Source of the DNA: Halomonas sp. Y3 | GTDB lineage: Bacteria > Pseudomonadota > Gammaproteobacteria > Pseudomonadales > Halomonadaceae | Length of the DNA: 64,000 bases | Reading direction: 5' to 3' | Assembly (NCBI RefSeq): GCF_024137965.1 | Contig: NZ_CP099975.1 | Location: 3,658,001-3,722,000 of the forward strand | In this document: positions 27,888-42,863 of the stretch, in pieces | Position numbering within the stretch: the stretch's first letter is position 1 | How the letters are laid out: every line of letters begins with the position of its first letter | Position numbers and translations under genes: made by a program | Notes under the pieces: model-generated | What the model saw: only the letters and a program-made list of their open reading frames with translations | Databases searched by the model: none | What the model was told of the DNA's origin: nothing

Positions 27888-28727
27888 TCAAAGCAGCATG
27901 GAGAATGCAAGCCCTGCCCGAATCTTTTCCAGCGAAACCGGGGGTGGCACCCGCGGAGCCCCCGACATCCGACCGGCGCGCTCGGCGGCGGTCAGCGGGA
28001 AACAGGCCTCCAGGCCGCCATAGACCATGTCCGGCCAGACGGCATGGGGCACCTGGAGCCCCCGAGAGACGACCCGGGCATCACCGCCGGTCAGCAGCAG
28101 CGGCAGGGCCACCCCTTCCATATCGCACACTTCGGCATAGACGCGGTTGATGGCGCTGACCGCGGCCATGTAGATGCCGTGGTTGACCGCCTCCACCGTG
28201 CGCCTGCCCGGCGCCAGGAGCTCCTCGGCCTCGCTGTCGGGATCGATCGCCACGTTGCGGGTGCCGAGCTTGAGGCTCTCCTTCATCAGCCTCAGGCCCG
28301 GCAGGATATAGCCCCCCAGGTGGCGCCCACCCGGCAGCACGAAGTCGATAGTAATGGCGCTCCCACAGTCCACCGCGCAGCAGCCGCCGGCCAGCTGGTA
28401 GCCGGCCAGGGCTCCGAGCCAGCGATCGACGCCGAGCCGCTCCGGCTCCTCGTAGCCGTTGGCGACCCCCAGGGCCTCGGGCGTGGAGCGCGCCACATGC
28501 ACGTTGCCAACCTGACGCTGCAGCAGGGCCACCGTCTCCTCCAGCACCGCCCGACGCGCCACGCTGGAGATGCGCACCGCTTCCACGATATCGAGATCGG
28601 GAATATCGGAGCCCGGGCGCCACTCCTCCCGGGTCCAGACCGCGCCCCGGGAGCGAATCTCGCTGCTGTCGGCATCCTTGAGCCGCCACTTGGTGAGGGT
28701 GTTGCCGATATCGAGGTCCAGGATCAT
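27888..28727 (-). CDS. coaX: Type III pantothenate kinase
   Basis: CoaX phosphorylates pantothenate, the first step of coenzyme A synthesis, and unlike type I enzymes is not feedback inhibited by CoA. The ATG at 28727 gives 279 residues, with the ASKHA-fold phosphate motif DIGNT at residues 5-9, GVDRWLGALAGYQL near the substrate loop and DCGSAITIDFV. Its ATG overlaps the birA TGA (ATGA), and the birA-coaX pairing is common in gammaproteobacteria. Confidence 0.95.
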   Translation of the reverse strand: MILDLDIGNTLTKWRLKDADSSEIRSRGAVWTREEWRPGSDIPDLDIVEAVRISSVARRAVLEETVALLQRQVGNVHVARSTPEALGVANGYEEPERLGVDRWLGALAGYQLAGGCCAVDCGSAITIDFVLPGGRHLGGYILPGLRLMKESLKLGTRNVAIDPDSEAEELLAPGRRTVEAVNHGIYMAAVSAINRVYAEVCDMEGVALPLLLTGGDARVVSRGLQVPHAVWPDMVYGGLEACFPLTAAERAGRMSGAPRVPPPVSLEKIRAGLAFSMLL

Positions 28728-29707
28728 GGGCGAACCCGCAGGCTTATCTCGCCGCCGGCCAGGCGCTCCAGGCACCCCTCCCGACGAACCAGCAGGTTGC
28801 CCGTGGCATCCACCCCCTCAGCGACTGCCGGCTCACGGCGCTCACCGCGCAGGATATCCACGTCGTATCCGGCAAAGGCGTGTCGTGCGTTCCAGGCCTC
28901 CTGCCAGGCGGCAAACCCCTGCTCCTCGAAGTGCGCCACCAGGGGCATCAGCGCTTCGATCAGCTCCACGGCAAGGTCATTGCGGGAGAGCCCGGGGGCC
29001 TGGTCGTGGACCGCCGCTGCCGGCTGATCCAGCCCCTTCCGGAACCCCGGGGGGAGGCCCACGTTGATCCCCATGCCGATGACCACCTCACAGGGCCCTG
29101 CGGCGTCGCCGGAGACCTCCACCAGGATCCCGGCCAGCTTGCCAAGCCCGCCCTCAGGCAGCTCGAGCAGCACGTCATTGGGCCACTTGAGCCGCGGCTC
29201 GACGCCATGGCCTTCCAGGACCTGGGCAAGGGCCACCCCCACGGCGAGGCTGAGCCCCTCCAGGGAGGCAACGCCTGACTCGACCCGCCAGCCCAGCGAC
29301 AGCATGAGGCTCTGCCCCCAGGGCGTATTCCAGGCGCGCCCACGCCGGCCGCGGCCGGCGGTCTGCTGCTCCACCAGGCAGACCTCGGCATGGCCGGCGC
29401 CCTGCTCGAAGCGTTCGCGCATAAAGGCATTGGACGAGGGCAGGGTCTCCTCCACGAAGAGCCGGGAGAGGTAGCTTCGGGCCTCCCGCGAGAGGCCTGC
29501 CACGATACGACCACCGTCCAGGAGCTCCAGCGGCTCGGCCAGGCGATAGCCCTGCCCTTTCACCGCCTCCATGGCGATCCCCAGCGCCTCCAGCTTGCGC
29601 AGCTGCTTCCAGACGGCAGCCCGCGATACGCCAAGCCGCTCACCCAGCTGCTCGCCGGAGTGGAACTCGCCATCGCTCAGCAAGCGAATCAGGTCTCCGA
29701 TGGTCAT
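28724..29707 (-). CDS. birA: Bifunctional biotin-protein ligase / biotin operon repressor
   Basis: BirA activates biotin to biotinyl-AMP and transfers it to carboxylase carrier proteins; with its DNA-binding domain it also represses biotin synthesis. The 327-residue product has an N-terminal winged helix (residues 1-60, GERLGVSRAAVWKQLRKLEA), the ligase loop GRGRRGRAW near residue 118, the KWPNDVLL motif near 175 and a C-terminal SH3-like domain. A TAGAAT hexamer at 29735-29740 may be its -10, but no good -35 was seen. Confidence 0.95.
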   Translation of the reverse strand: MTIGDLIRLLSDGEFHSGEQLGERLGVSRAAVWKQLRKLEALGIAMEAVKGQGYRLAEPLELLDGGRIVAGLSREARSYLSRLFVEETLPSSNAFMRERFEQGAGHAEVCLVEQQTAGRGRRGRAWNTPWGQSLMLSLGWRVESGVASLEGLSLAVGVALAQVLEGHGVEPRLKWPNDVLLELPEGGLGKLAGILVEVSGDAAGPCEVVIGMGINVGLPPGFRKGLDQPAAAVHDQAPGLSRNDLAVELIEALMPLVAHFEEQGFAAWQEAWNARHAFAGYDVDILRGERREPAVAEGVDATGNLLVRREGCLERLAGGEISLRVRP

Positions 29708-29822
29708 GCGTCGCTCTCTGACGGGAAAGGACTCATTCTAGCGGATGGGGTGCCTCACCGAAAACTTTCAAAGCGACCTCATACCAGGCGCCGCCTCCTG
29801 ATGCACCTCGCCCCATAACGAC

Positions 29823-29852
29823 GACACCCCAGCCACTGAGGACTGGGGTGTC
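29823..29852 (-). other. Perfect hairpin in the birA-rrn spacer
   Basis: A 10-bp stem GACACCCCAG/CTGGGGTGTC with a 10-nt loop. It lies past the relic 5S terminator on the minus strand and may act as a backup terminator for the rrn operon, although no T-run follows. Confidence 0.45.
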
Positions 29853-29884
29853 TGAGAAAACGGCGAACGGAAATGGCGCACATG

Positions 29885-29918
29885 AAAAAACCCCGAGCAA
29901 CTGAATGCCCGGGGTTTT
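29885..29918 (-). terminator. Terminator of the relic 5S unit
   Basis: On the minus strand AAAACCCCG and CGGGGTTTT form a 9-bp stem followed by TTTTTT-rich sequence. It stands in the same place relative to the 5S relic as the functional terminator does to the intact 5S, but the two stems differ in sequence. Confidence 0.75.
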
Positions 29919-29922
29919 CTCG

Positions 29923-29942
29923 GTATAAGTGCCTGACGATGA
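29923..29942 (-). pseudogene. Relic of a second 5S rRNA 3' end
   Basis: These 20 bases are identical to 32561-32580, which covers the last 12 nt of the intact 5S gene plus 8 nt of its trailer. The similarity stops abruptly upstream. With the adjacent terminator this looks like the tail of a second, otherwise deleted 5S copy. Confidence 0.65.
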
Positions 29943-29963
29943 TCGCGCCGGGCTCCGGGGGCC

Positions 29964-29971
29964 GGCACTCC
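29964..29971. repeat. Target-site duplication, left copy (GGCACTCC)
   Basis: The 8-bp GGCACTCC lies immediately left of the insertion sequence and is repeated exactly at 32397-32404. Eight bp is the duplication length of the IS66 family. Confidence 0.95.
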
Positions 29972-30056
29972 GTAACGGGCCGGTGAACACGCCTTCCGCG
30001 GAACCCTCTGGCCAGCGACATTAGGTGCCCACGTAACAATAGATGGGCACCTATTC

Positions 30057-30422
30057 ATGACATCCCCAAGCACCGAACGTGAGATCCGTCGCCGCCGTCG
30101 CTACGCCCCGTCGTTCAAGGCCAAGATCGTCGCGGCCTGCCTGGAGGGCGACGCTTCAATTGCCCAGGTCGCGTTGCAGCACGGGCTCAACACCAACCTC
30201 GTCCAGACCTGGATCCGCAAGGCCAAGCGGCAGAGCCAACTGCCGGCGGTGCCGGATTTTGTGCCCCTGCCGGTGCCGCCACCGGCCGACCTGCCAACGC
30301 CACCTGCCACTGCCAGCGAGATCTGCATCGAGCTGCCCTCATCACAGGGCACGATCACCGTGCGTTGGCCGGTCGCCGAGGCGGCCCAGTGTGCCCACTG
30401 GCTAAAGGGGCTGCTGGGATGA
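30057..30422 (+). CDS. tnpA: IS66 accessory protein TnpA
   Basis: The 121-residue protein has an N-terminal helix-turn-helix of the IS3/IS66 OrfA type (RRRRRYAPSFKAKIVAACLE, then VALQHGLNTNLVQTWIRKAK), expected to bind element ends. It starts 86 nt inside the left end. Its TGA overlaps the tnpB ATG (ATGA). Confidence 0.93.
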   Translation: MTSPSTEREIRRRRRYAPSFKAKIVAACLEGDASIAQVALQHGLNTNLVQTWIRKAKRQSQLPAVPDFVPLPVPPPADLPTPPATASEICIELPSSQGTITVRWPVAEAAQCAHWLKGLLG

Positions 30423-30754
30423 TCCGCATCGACGAGATCTGGCTGGCCATCGAGCCGCTGGACATGCGCGCCGGCCCGGACACGGCCCTGGCCCGCGTGG
30501 TCAAGGTGTTCGGCGCGGCGCGCCCGCACTGTGCCTATCTCTTCGCCAACCGGCGCGGCAACCGCATGAAGGTACTGATTCACGATGGCCTGGGCGTCTG
30601 GCTGTGCGCCCGGCGCCTGAACCAGGGCAAGTTCCACTGGGCCGGTAACTGGCACGGCGATCGCGTCGCGCTCTGCCCCGAGCAGGTGACGGCGCTGGTT
30701 CAAGGCCTGCCCTGGCAGCGTCTCGGCGCCGGCGGAGTGATCTCCGTCGTGTGA
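30419..30754 (+). CDS. tnpB: IS66 accessory protein TnpB
   Basis: The ATG at 30419 gives the typical 111-residue IS66 Orf2 product: MIRIDEIWLAIEPLDMRAGP at the N-terminus and the NRRGNRMKVLIHDGLGVWLC core. It is essential for IS66 transposition in characterised members, with unknown biochemical role. It overlaps tnpA by 4 nt. Confidence 0.93.
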   Translation: MIRIDEIWLAIEPLDMRAGPDTALARVVKVFGAARPHCAYLFANRRGNRMKVLIHDGLGVWLCARRLNQGKFHWAGNWHGDRVALCPEQVTALVQGLPWQRLGAGGVISVV

Positions 30755-30834
30755 TCCGCGGCACAGACGTGGCGGCCCGGCTATTCGCGGATGCGCTAAT
30801 CCCGCTGTCAGCGTCGGGCTGGCATACTCGTCGG

Positions 30835-32364
30835 ATGACCACGTCGCCCGATCTGTCTCAGCTCTCACCCGATCAGCTCCGCCATCTGGCGGCAACGCTG
30901 ATGTCTCAGGTGGAAGAAAAGGACAAAGCCCTCCGCCACCGCGAGCAGGTCAACCAGAAGCTGACCTATGAATTGGCATTGCTCAAGCGCCACGCCTTCG
31001 GCAAGCGCAGCGAGCAGCTCAACGTCCTGCAGATCAGCCTGCTGGAGGAGGTGGTGGATGCCGACATCGCCGCCATTGAGGCCGAGCTGGAAGACCTGGC
31101 GCTGACGTCTCCCGCACCGGCGGCGAAGAAGGCCCCCAAGCGCGCTCCCTTGCCCCCCGAACTGCCGCGCACCGAGATCCACCATGACCCGAAGAGCGAA
31201 CATTGCGCCTGCGGCTGCCAGCTGCGGCGGATCGGCGAGGAGATCAGCGAGAAGCTCGACTACACGCCGGGCGTGTTCCACGTCGAGCGGCATATCCGTG
31301 GCAAGTGGGTCTGCGACCAGTGCGAGACGCTGACCCAGGCGCCGATGCCGGCGCAGATCATCGACAAGGGCATCCCCACCGCCGGCCTGCTGGCCCAGGT
31401 GCTGATCGCCAAATATGCCGATCATCTGCCGCTCTATCGCCAGGCACAGATCTTTACCCGCGCCGGCGTGGCGATTCCGCGCTCCACCCTGGCCGAATGG
31501 GTCGGCATCTGCGGCGTGCGGCTCCAGCCGCTGATTGATGCCCTGCGTGACCTGCTGCTCCGCGAGCCGGTGCTGCATGCCGACGAGACGCCGGTGCCGA
31601 TGCTGGCTCCGGGCAAGAAGAAGACGCACCGCGCCTACCTCTGGGCCTACGCCACCACGCCCTTCGCCGGGTTACAGGCGGTGGTCTACGACTTCAGCGA
31701 GGGGCGCGGTGGTCAGCATGCCCGCAACTTCCTCGGCGACTGGCGAGGCAAACTGGTGTGCGACGACTACAGCGGCTACAAGCAGAGCTTCGCCAACGGC
31801 GTCACCGAAATCGGCTGCATGGCCCACGCCCGGCGCAAGTTCGTCGATCTGCACGTGGCCGACAAGAGCCAGATCGCCGGTCAGGCCATTGAGCTGATCG
31901 GTCAGCTCTACCAAGTGGAGCGCGAGGCCCAGTCACTGAGCGCTGAAGAGCGCCAACGGCTGCGAGAGGCAAGAGCGAGGCCTATCGCCGACGCGCTGCA
32001 ACGCTGGATGTTGGCTCACCGAGAGAAAGTGCCGAACGGCTCGGCGACAGCGAAAGCGCTGGATTACAGCCTGAAGCGTTGGGCGGCGCTGACGCGCTAC
32101 CTCGACGACGGCGGGTTGCCGATCGACAATAACCGAGTCGAGAACCTGATTCGTCCCTGGGCGTTGGGTCGCAGTAACTGGCTGTTCGCCGGATCACTGC
32201 GCAGTGGCCAGCGCGCCGCCAACATCATGAGCCTGATCCAGTGCGCCAAGCTGAATGGCCATGAGCCCTACGCCTACCTGAAGGACGTGCTGGAACGGCT
32301 GCCGACCCAGAAGGCCAGCCAACTCCACGAACTCCTGCCCCACCACTGGCAACAACCCGGCTGA
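30835..32364 (+). CDS. tnpC: IS66 family transposase TnpC
   Basis: This is the DDE transposase of the element. The ATG at 30835 gives 509 residues, the family's usual size; an overlapping GTG at 30751 is possible but gives an atypical N-terminus. Visible features are an N-terminal leucine-rich coiled coil (about 15-50), a CxCGC zinc-binding region (HCACGCQLRRIGEEISEKLD), DDE region blocks VLHADETPVPML and VCDDYSGYKQSF, and the C-terminal NNRVENLIRPWALGRSNWLF with the catalytic E. No frameshift was found. Confidence 0.95.
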   Translation: MTTSPDLSQLSPDQLRHLAATLMSQVEEKDKALRHREQVNQKLTYELALLKRHAFGKRSEQLNVLQISLLEEVVDADIAAIEAELEDLALTSPAPAAKKAPKRAPLPPELPRTEIHHDPKSEHCACGCQLRRIGEEISEKLDYTPGVFHVERHIRGKWVCDQCETLTQAPMPAQIIDKGIPTAGLLAQVLIAKYADHLPLYRQAQIFTRAGVAIPRSTLAEWVGICGVRLQPLIDALRDLLLREPVLHADETPVPMLAPGKKKTHRAYLWAYATTPFAGLQAVVYDFSEGRGGQHARNFLGDWRGKLVCDDYSGYKQSFANGVTEIGCMAHARRKFVDLHVADKSQIAGQAIELIGQLYQVEREAQSLSAEERQRLREARARPIADALQRWMLAHREKVPNGSATAKALDYSLKRWAALTRYLDDGGLPIDNNRVENLIRPWALGRSNWLFAGSLRSGQRAANIMSLIQCAKLNGHEPYAYLKDVLERLPTQKASQLHELLPHHWQQPG

Positions 32365-32396
32365 TCACTGACAAGCGGTGATGCCCGGTCGCTTAC

Positions 32397-32404
32397 GGCA
32401 CTCC
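32397..32404. repeat. Target-site duplication, right copy (GGCACTCC)
   Basis: Exact repeat of 29964-29971, immediately right of the insertion sequence. Confidence 0.95.
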
Positions 32405-32520
32405 GGGACTCTACTCGTCTCATCCTGAGACTCGCCCTACGGGCCCGCTGACGCGGTTCCCGTTTGTTCCCGACAAACGGGTCCATGGGGAGAGCCCTGG
32501 TTCGTCACGCTGCCGCCATG
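32405..32520 (-). other. Hairpin-rich spacer after the rrn terminator
   Basis: On the minus strand the spacer contains CCCGTTTGT/ACAAACGGG (9 bp, loop CGGGA), CCGC/GCGG with loop GTCA, and GTCTCA/TGAGAC with loop GGA. Before the IS insertion it would have run on to the 5S relic. A short open frame here covers the hairpins and has no ribosome binding site, so I do not call a gene. Its role is unknown. Confidence 0.5.
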
Positions 32521-32522
32521 CG

Positions 32523-32558
32523 AAAAACCCCGACCATCTCACGATGATCGGGGCTTTT
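32523..32558 (-). terminator. Terminator of the rrn operon
   Basis: On the minus strand CCCCGATCATC and GATGGTCGGGG pair (one wobble) around GTGA and are followed by TTTTT, about 10 nt past the 5S 3' end. Confidence 0.92.
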
Positions 32559-32568
32559 CTGTATAAGT

Positions 32569-32685
32569 GCCTGACGATGACCTACTCTCACATGGGGAGA
32601 CCCCACACTACCATCGGCGCTGAGCGGTTTCACTGCTGAGTTCGGCATGGGATCAGGTGGTTCACGCACGCTATGGTCGTCAGGC
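32569..32685 (-). rRNA. 5S ribosomal RNA
   Basis: The terminal helix GCCTGACGA/TCGTCAGGC and the internal conserved segments (CCATGCCGAACTCAG and CGCCGATGGTAGTGTGG) identify 5S rRNA, about 117 nt. Ends are set from the terminal helix and may be off by a base or two. Confidence 0.97.
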
Positions 32686-32765
32686 GAAAAGGGTGTGAAT
32701 CATGCTGAGATACGTCTCGCGTACCCGGCGTCGTCTGTTATCGACAGACCCCTTGGGTGTTATAT

Positions 32766-35752
<2,987 letters not shown>

Positions 35753-35870
35753 ATATAACCCCAAAGGGTCTGGTCTGCGATAACGTACGACATTGCCGGA
35801 TACGCTTGAGACGTATCACTTGTTTCTTCTGGATCACTCCAGAAGGAACGTTTGTCAGCATGATTCACAT

Positions 35871-35881
35871 TGTTAAAGAGC
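35871..35881 (-). promoter_or_regulatory. boxA antitermination element before 23S
   Basis: The minus strand reads GCTCTTTAACA, the boxA consensus that binds NusB-S10. It precedes 23S by about 120 nt and duplicates the leader boxA. Confidence 0.88.
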
Positions 35882-35977
35882 GACTGTCAATCGACAGTCA
35901 TAAACCTGACATCTTTTGCTGCGATGCTGGCTTATGACTGCAGATCCGATCAGGTAAGACTGCTGTAGGGGAGACGA

Positions 35978-36066
35978 TGGTGGAGCCAAGCGGGATCGAA
36001 GTCGAACGCGACCCTGGCGCGACCTCCTGGTGCCGGCAAGCGCTCTCCCAGCTGAGCCATGACCAA
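35978..36066 (-). pseudogene. tRNA-Ala(GGC)-like relic in the rRNA spacer
   Basis: The minus strand has a good D-arm (GGCTCAGCTGGGAGAGC), a possible 7-nt anticodon loop CCGGCAC giving anticodon GGC, and a 3' end GGCTCCACCA, all resembling tRNA-Ala. It is degenerate: the first two acceptor pairs fail, position 33 is C instead of U, the anticodon stem has four pairs with wobbles, and the T-arm region carries about 13 extra bases. It follows the intact tRNA-Ala in the same transcript. Confidence 0.7.
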
Positions 36067-36083
36067 GTTCCCCGAGAGGAAAT

Positions 36084-36159
36084 TGGTGGAGCCTAGCGGG
36101 ATCGAACCGCTGACCTCCTGCGTGCAAGGCAGGCGCTCTCCCAGCTGAGCTAAGGCCCC
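36084..36159 (-). tRNA. tRNA-Ala (anticodon TGC)
   Basis: The 76-nt cloverleaf has acceptor GGGGCCT/AGGCTCC, anticodon loop CTTGCAC, T-loop GTTCGAT and encoded CCA. It is the second spacer tRNA of the rrn operon. Confidence 0.98.
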
Positions 36160-36165
36160 GCTAAA

Positions 36166-36242
<77 letters not shown>

Positions 36243-36340
36243 GGCTTCCAACCACTGGGTCCGCGACCCAAACAGTCTTTTGCTCTGGTCGATCAGGTAA
36301 TTCATTGTGAGCACTTGTCGCGAGTCGGTGACGTCGTCGA

Positions 36341-37879
<1,539 letters not shown>

Positions 37880-37937
37880 AAGATCATATAGTGCATTAAG
37901 TGCACCAAACTTGGCTCAAGGTTCAAACGTTTCTCAA

Positions 37938-37953
37938 AAGACCCGGAGGTCTT
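37938..37953 (-). other. Terminator-like hairpin in the 16S leader
   Basis: AAGACC/GGTCTT with a short loop is followed by TTTT on the minus strand, between boxA and 16S. Its read-through would be favoured by the boxA antitermination complex. Confidence 0.45.
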
Positions 37954-38032
37954 GACGAGTCGCTTGCCTTGATGGCTCTGTGACTGGTCACCGAACTCAT
38001 CGACAAGCGCCCACATGAATTACCTGATCGAT

Positions 38033-38043
38033 TGTTAAAGAGC
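38033..38043 (-). promoter_or_regulatory. boxA antitermination element in the rrn leader
   Basis: The minus strand reads GCTCTTTAACA, matching the boxA consensus, about 110 nt downstream of promoter P2 and 154 nt before 16S. Confidence 0.9.
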
Positions 38044-38155
38044 GGCTTCGAACTCTCGGGCGAACCCTGTGGAGTGAAGCGTCTCGCTGTGCTGCCGACC
38101 GGAGCAGGCTCTCTTGAACTCTTCGCCTGTCGTCAGCGCCCCGCGAGGAAGGCGT

Positions 38156-38183
38156 ATTCTACCGATTCGCTTCAGCGTGTCAA
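38156..38183 (-). promoter_or_regulatory. rrn promoter P2
   Basis: TTGACA (38183-38178) and TAGAAT (38161-38156), 16-nt spacer, GC-rich start region ACGCC. It is the downstream of two tandem promoters in the 587-nt gene-free region 37880-38466, which otherwise holds P1, boxA and leader hairpins. Confidence 0.88.
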
Positions 38184-38272
38184 GCGGTGGTTGGCGATGC
38201 GCTGCATCCCGACCGACTTCTGCTGACTGCCCGCCCCATCCTGCCGAGGCGACTGCGAATCCAGTGGCGCAC

Positions 38273-38300
38273 ATTCTAGCGAATCTACGGCGATTGTCAA
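38273..38300 (-). promoter_or_regulatory. rrn promoter P1 with upstream A/T tracts
   Basis: TTGACA (38300-38295) and TAGAAT (38278-38273), again with a 16-nt spacer, then the discriminator GTGCGCC. Just upstream are T6 and A5 tracts (38303-38332) typical of an UP element. The arrangement fits a growth-rate and ppGpp-controlled rRNA promoter. Confidence 0.9.
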
Positions 38301-38428
38301 CTGAAAGTTTTTCGAAGCGTTTCAAAAAACTCAGACAGATCAATCACTTCTGCCACCTGTTACCGCCTGCAACCTTGCTGGTCACCGGCAGCGGATGCGT
38401 ACTTTACGGTTTTCCCCGGGGCCCTGCA

Positions 38429-38461
38429 AGCCCTTCCGGTAAAAAAGTTTCAGGAAGGGCT
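38429..38461 (-). other. Inverted repeat after the D-lactate dehydrogenase gene
   Basis: AGCCCTTCC/GGAAGGGCT form a perfect 9-bp stem with a 15-nt loop beginning six nt past the stop codon. It is well placed for a terminator but lacks a T-run after the stem. Confidence 0.45.
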
Positions 38462-38466
38462 CTTCT

Positions 38467-41319
<2,853 letters not shown>

Positions 41320-41391
41320 GGAGATTCCCGGTCAGCAGAGGTGGGAGGCAGCGCCAGGAGGTAGCCCAGCGGTGTCATTCGTCCGATGCCG

Positions 41392-42549
41392 TCACTCGGC
41401 CAGCGCTTCGGCGGCACTCGCGACCAGGGAGTCAGGGCCGAGGTCGGCGATGGTGCGCGCGCCGGTCAGCGTCATGGCAACGCGCATCTCCTTCTCGAAC
41501 AGCTCAAGCAGATGGACCACACCAGACTCGCCGGCAGCGGCAAGCGCATAGATAAAGGCGCGCCCCAGCAGCACGGTATCGGCCCCCATGGCCACCATGC
41601 GCACCACGTCGAGACCGTTGCGCAAGCCCGAATCGGCCAGAAGGGCAATATCCCCCTTCACGGCATCGGCAATGGCAGGCAGGGCGCGCGCGGTCGAGGG
41701 CACGCCATCGAGCTGACGACCGCCATGATTGGAGACCACAATGCCGTCAGCGCCGAAGCGAACCGCATCGCGGGCGTCCTCGGCATCGAGTACCCCCTTG
41801 ATGATCATCGGGCCGTCCCAGAACTCGCGAATCCACTCCAGGTCTTGCCAGGAAATGGAAGGGTCGAAGTTGTCGCCCAGCCAGGCAATGTAGTCCTCGA
41901 GCTCCGTGGGCTTGCCGCGATAGTCCGACACGTTGCCCAGATCATGGGGGCGACCGTGAAGGCCCACGTCCCAGGCCCAGAGGGGGTGAGCGGCAGCCTG
42001 GAGCATGCGCCGAATCGCGCCGTGCTTGCCGCTCATGCCGGAATGGGCGTCGCGGTAGCGCGCTCCGGGCACCGGCATATCAACAGTGAAGACCAGCGTC
42101 TTCACGCCGGCGGCCTTCGCCTTTTCCAGAACGTGCTTCATGAACCCCCGGTCCTTGAGCACATACAGCTGGAACCAGATGGGGCGGTCGATCGCTGCGG
42201 CCACCTCGTCGATGGGGCACACCGACACCGTCGAGAGAGTGAACGGAATCCCCTTGCTGGCCGCGGCGCGTGCCGCCTGAACCTCGCCACGCCTGGCGTA
42301 CATGCCGGTCAGGCCCACCGGCGCCAGCGCCACCGGCATAGCAAGCGATTCACCAAACAGCTCAGTGCCAAGCGACAGCGTTGACATATCCTTCAATACG
42401 CGCTGGCGCAGTGCGATACCGGCAAGGTCCTCGACGTTGTGCCGCAGGGTATGCTCGGCGTAGGCGCCCCCGTCGGCATAGTGAAAAAGAAAGGGTGGCA
42501 GGCGACGCCGTGCAGCCTGGCGGTAGTCTGTGGGGGCGGAAATGATCAT
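41392..42549 (-). CDS. lldD: L-lactate dehydrogenase (FMN, quinone-linked)
   Basis: LldD oxidises L-lactate to pyruvate at the inner membrane. The ATG at 42549 gives 385 residues starting [20 protein letters not shown]; a longer frame upstream would run through the promoter. FMN-dependent alpha-hydroxyacid oxidase features are visible: [20 protein letters not shown], the [17 protein letters not shown] loop with the catalytic histidine near 271, and the phosphate-binding [13 protein letters not shown] promoter and LldR-type operator precede it. No lactate permease (lldP) is adjacent. Confidence 0.95.
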   Translation of the reverse strand: MIISAPTDYRQAARRRLPPFLFHYADGGAYAEHTLRHNVEDLAGIALRQRVLKDMSTLSLGTELFGESLAMPVALAPVGLTGMYARRGEVQAARAAASKGIPFTLSTVSVCPIDEVAAAIDRPIWFQLYVLKDRGFMKHVLEKAKAAGVKTLVFTVDMPVPGARYRDAHSGMSGKHGAIRRMLQAAAHPLWAWDVGLHGRPHDLGNVSDYRGKPTELEDYIAWLGDNFDPSISWQDLEWIREFWDGPMIIKGVLDAEDARDAVRFGADGIVVSNHGGRQLDGVPSTARALPAIADAVKGDIALLADSGLRNGLDVVRMVAMGADTVLLGRAFIYALAAAGESGVVHLLELFEKEMRVAMTLTGARTIADLGPDSLVASAAEALAE

Positions 42550-42665
42550 GGCGGACTCTGTGTGCGGTTGTTGCGCTATTAAGGCAGCATCGCCGGTGAT
42601 GGCCCCGCCGGCGTTCGGCAGGAGGCAGCGGAGTGGCCGAAAGGTGCGCAGAGCGGCGATACAAA

Positions 42666-42678
42666 TTGGTAAAACCAA
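42666..42678. promoter_or_regulatory. LldR-type operator O1
   Basis: TTGGTAAAACCAA is a perfect TTGGT-N3-ACCAA dyad, the core recognised by the FadR/PdhR/LldR branch of GntR regulators. It lies about +15 to +27 of the predicted lldD transcript, so binding would block transcription. Confidence 0.8.
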
Positions 42679-42699
42679 ATTACCGAAATGGAGAAAGCC

Positions 42700-42728
42700 A
42701 CATTATGGAGAGGCTCGCACAGTGTCAA
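42700..42728 (-). promoter_or_regulatory. Sigma-70 promoter of lldD
   Basis: On the minus strand TTGACA (42728-42723) and TAATGT (42705-42700) are 17 nt apart. Operator O1 lies just downstream and O2 upstream. Confidence 0.8.
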
Positions 42729-42766
42729 ATCGCGGCGAGGAATTTACCGCCCAATACCCCTATACT

Positions 42767-42780
42767 TTGGTATTAGCCAA
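42767..42780. promoter_or_regulatory. Degenerate LldR-type operator O2
   Basis: TTGGTATTAGCCAA has the TTGG..CCAA half sites, but the centre is one base longer than in O1 and O3. It lies about 75 nt upstream of the lldD start. It may be an auxiliary site or chance. Confidence 0.4.
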
Positions 42781-42863
42781 CAAAAACCCCAGATAAATCG
42801 CTGATATAAAATCAATTTTTCACGCCATTGCTGCATTGCACTGAAGCGGGAAGCACGCCATTA

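Larger units (their letters stand above)
29972..32396 (+). mobile_element. IS66-family insertion sequence, complete
   Basis: The element is 2425 bp and bounded by imperfect terminal inverted repeats that begin GTAACGGGCCGG on the left and GTAAGCGACCGG on the right (inverted). Perfect 8-bp target duplications flank it. It encodes tnpA, tnpB and tnpC in the standard IS66 order with overlapping starts, all intact. It sits in the spacer downstream of the rrn terminator, on the strand opposite to rRNA transcription. Confidence 0.95.

Noticed and set aside
30751..30834. Earlier GTG start for tnpC overlapping tnpB
   Set aside because: The extension has no family likeness, while the ATG at 30835 gives the usual IS66 transposase length.
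29972..32396. IS66 element as a carrier of passenger genes
   Set aside because: The 2425 bp are fully accounted for by tnpA, tnpB, tnpC and the ends; there is no room for cargo.
32274..32486. A 70-codon minus-strand open frame between the IS66 element and 5S
   Set aside because: It crosses the IS end and the target duplication and covers a hairpin-rich spacer, with no ribosome binding site.
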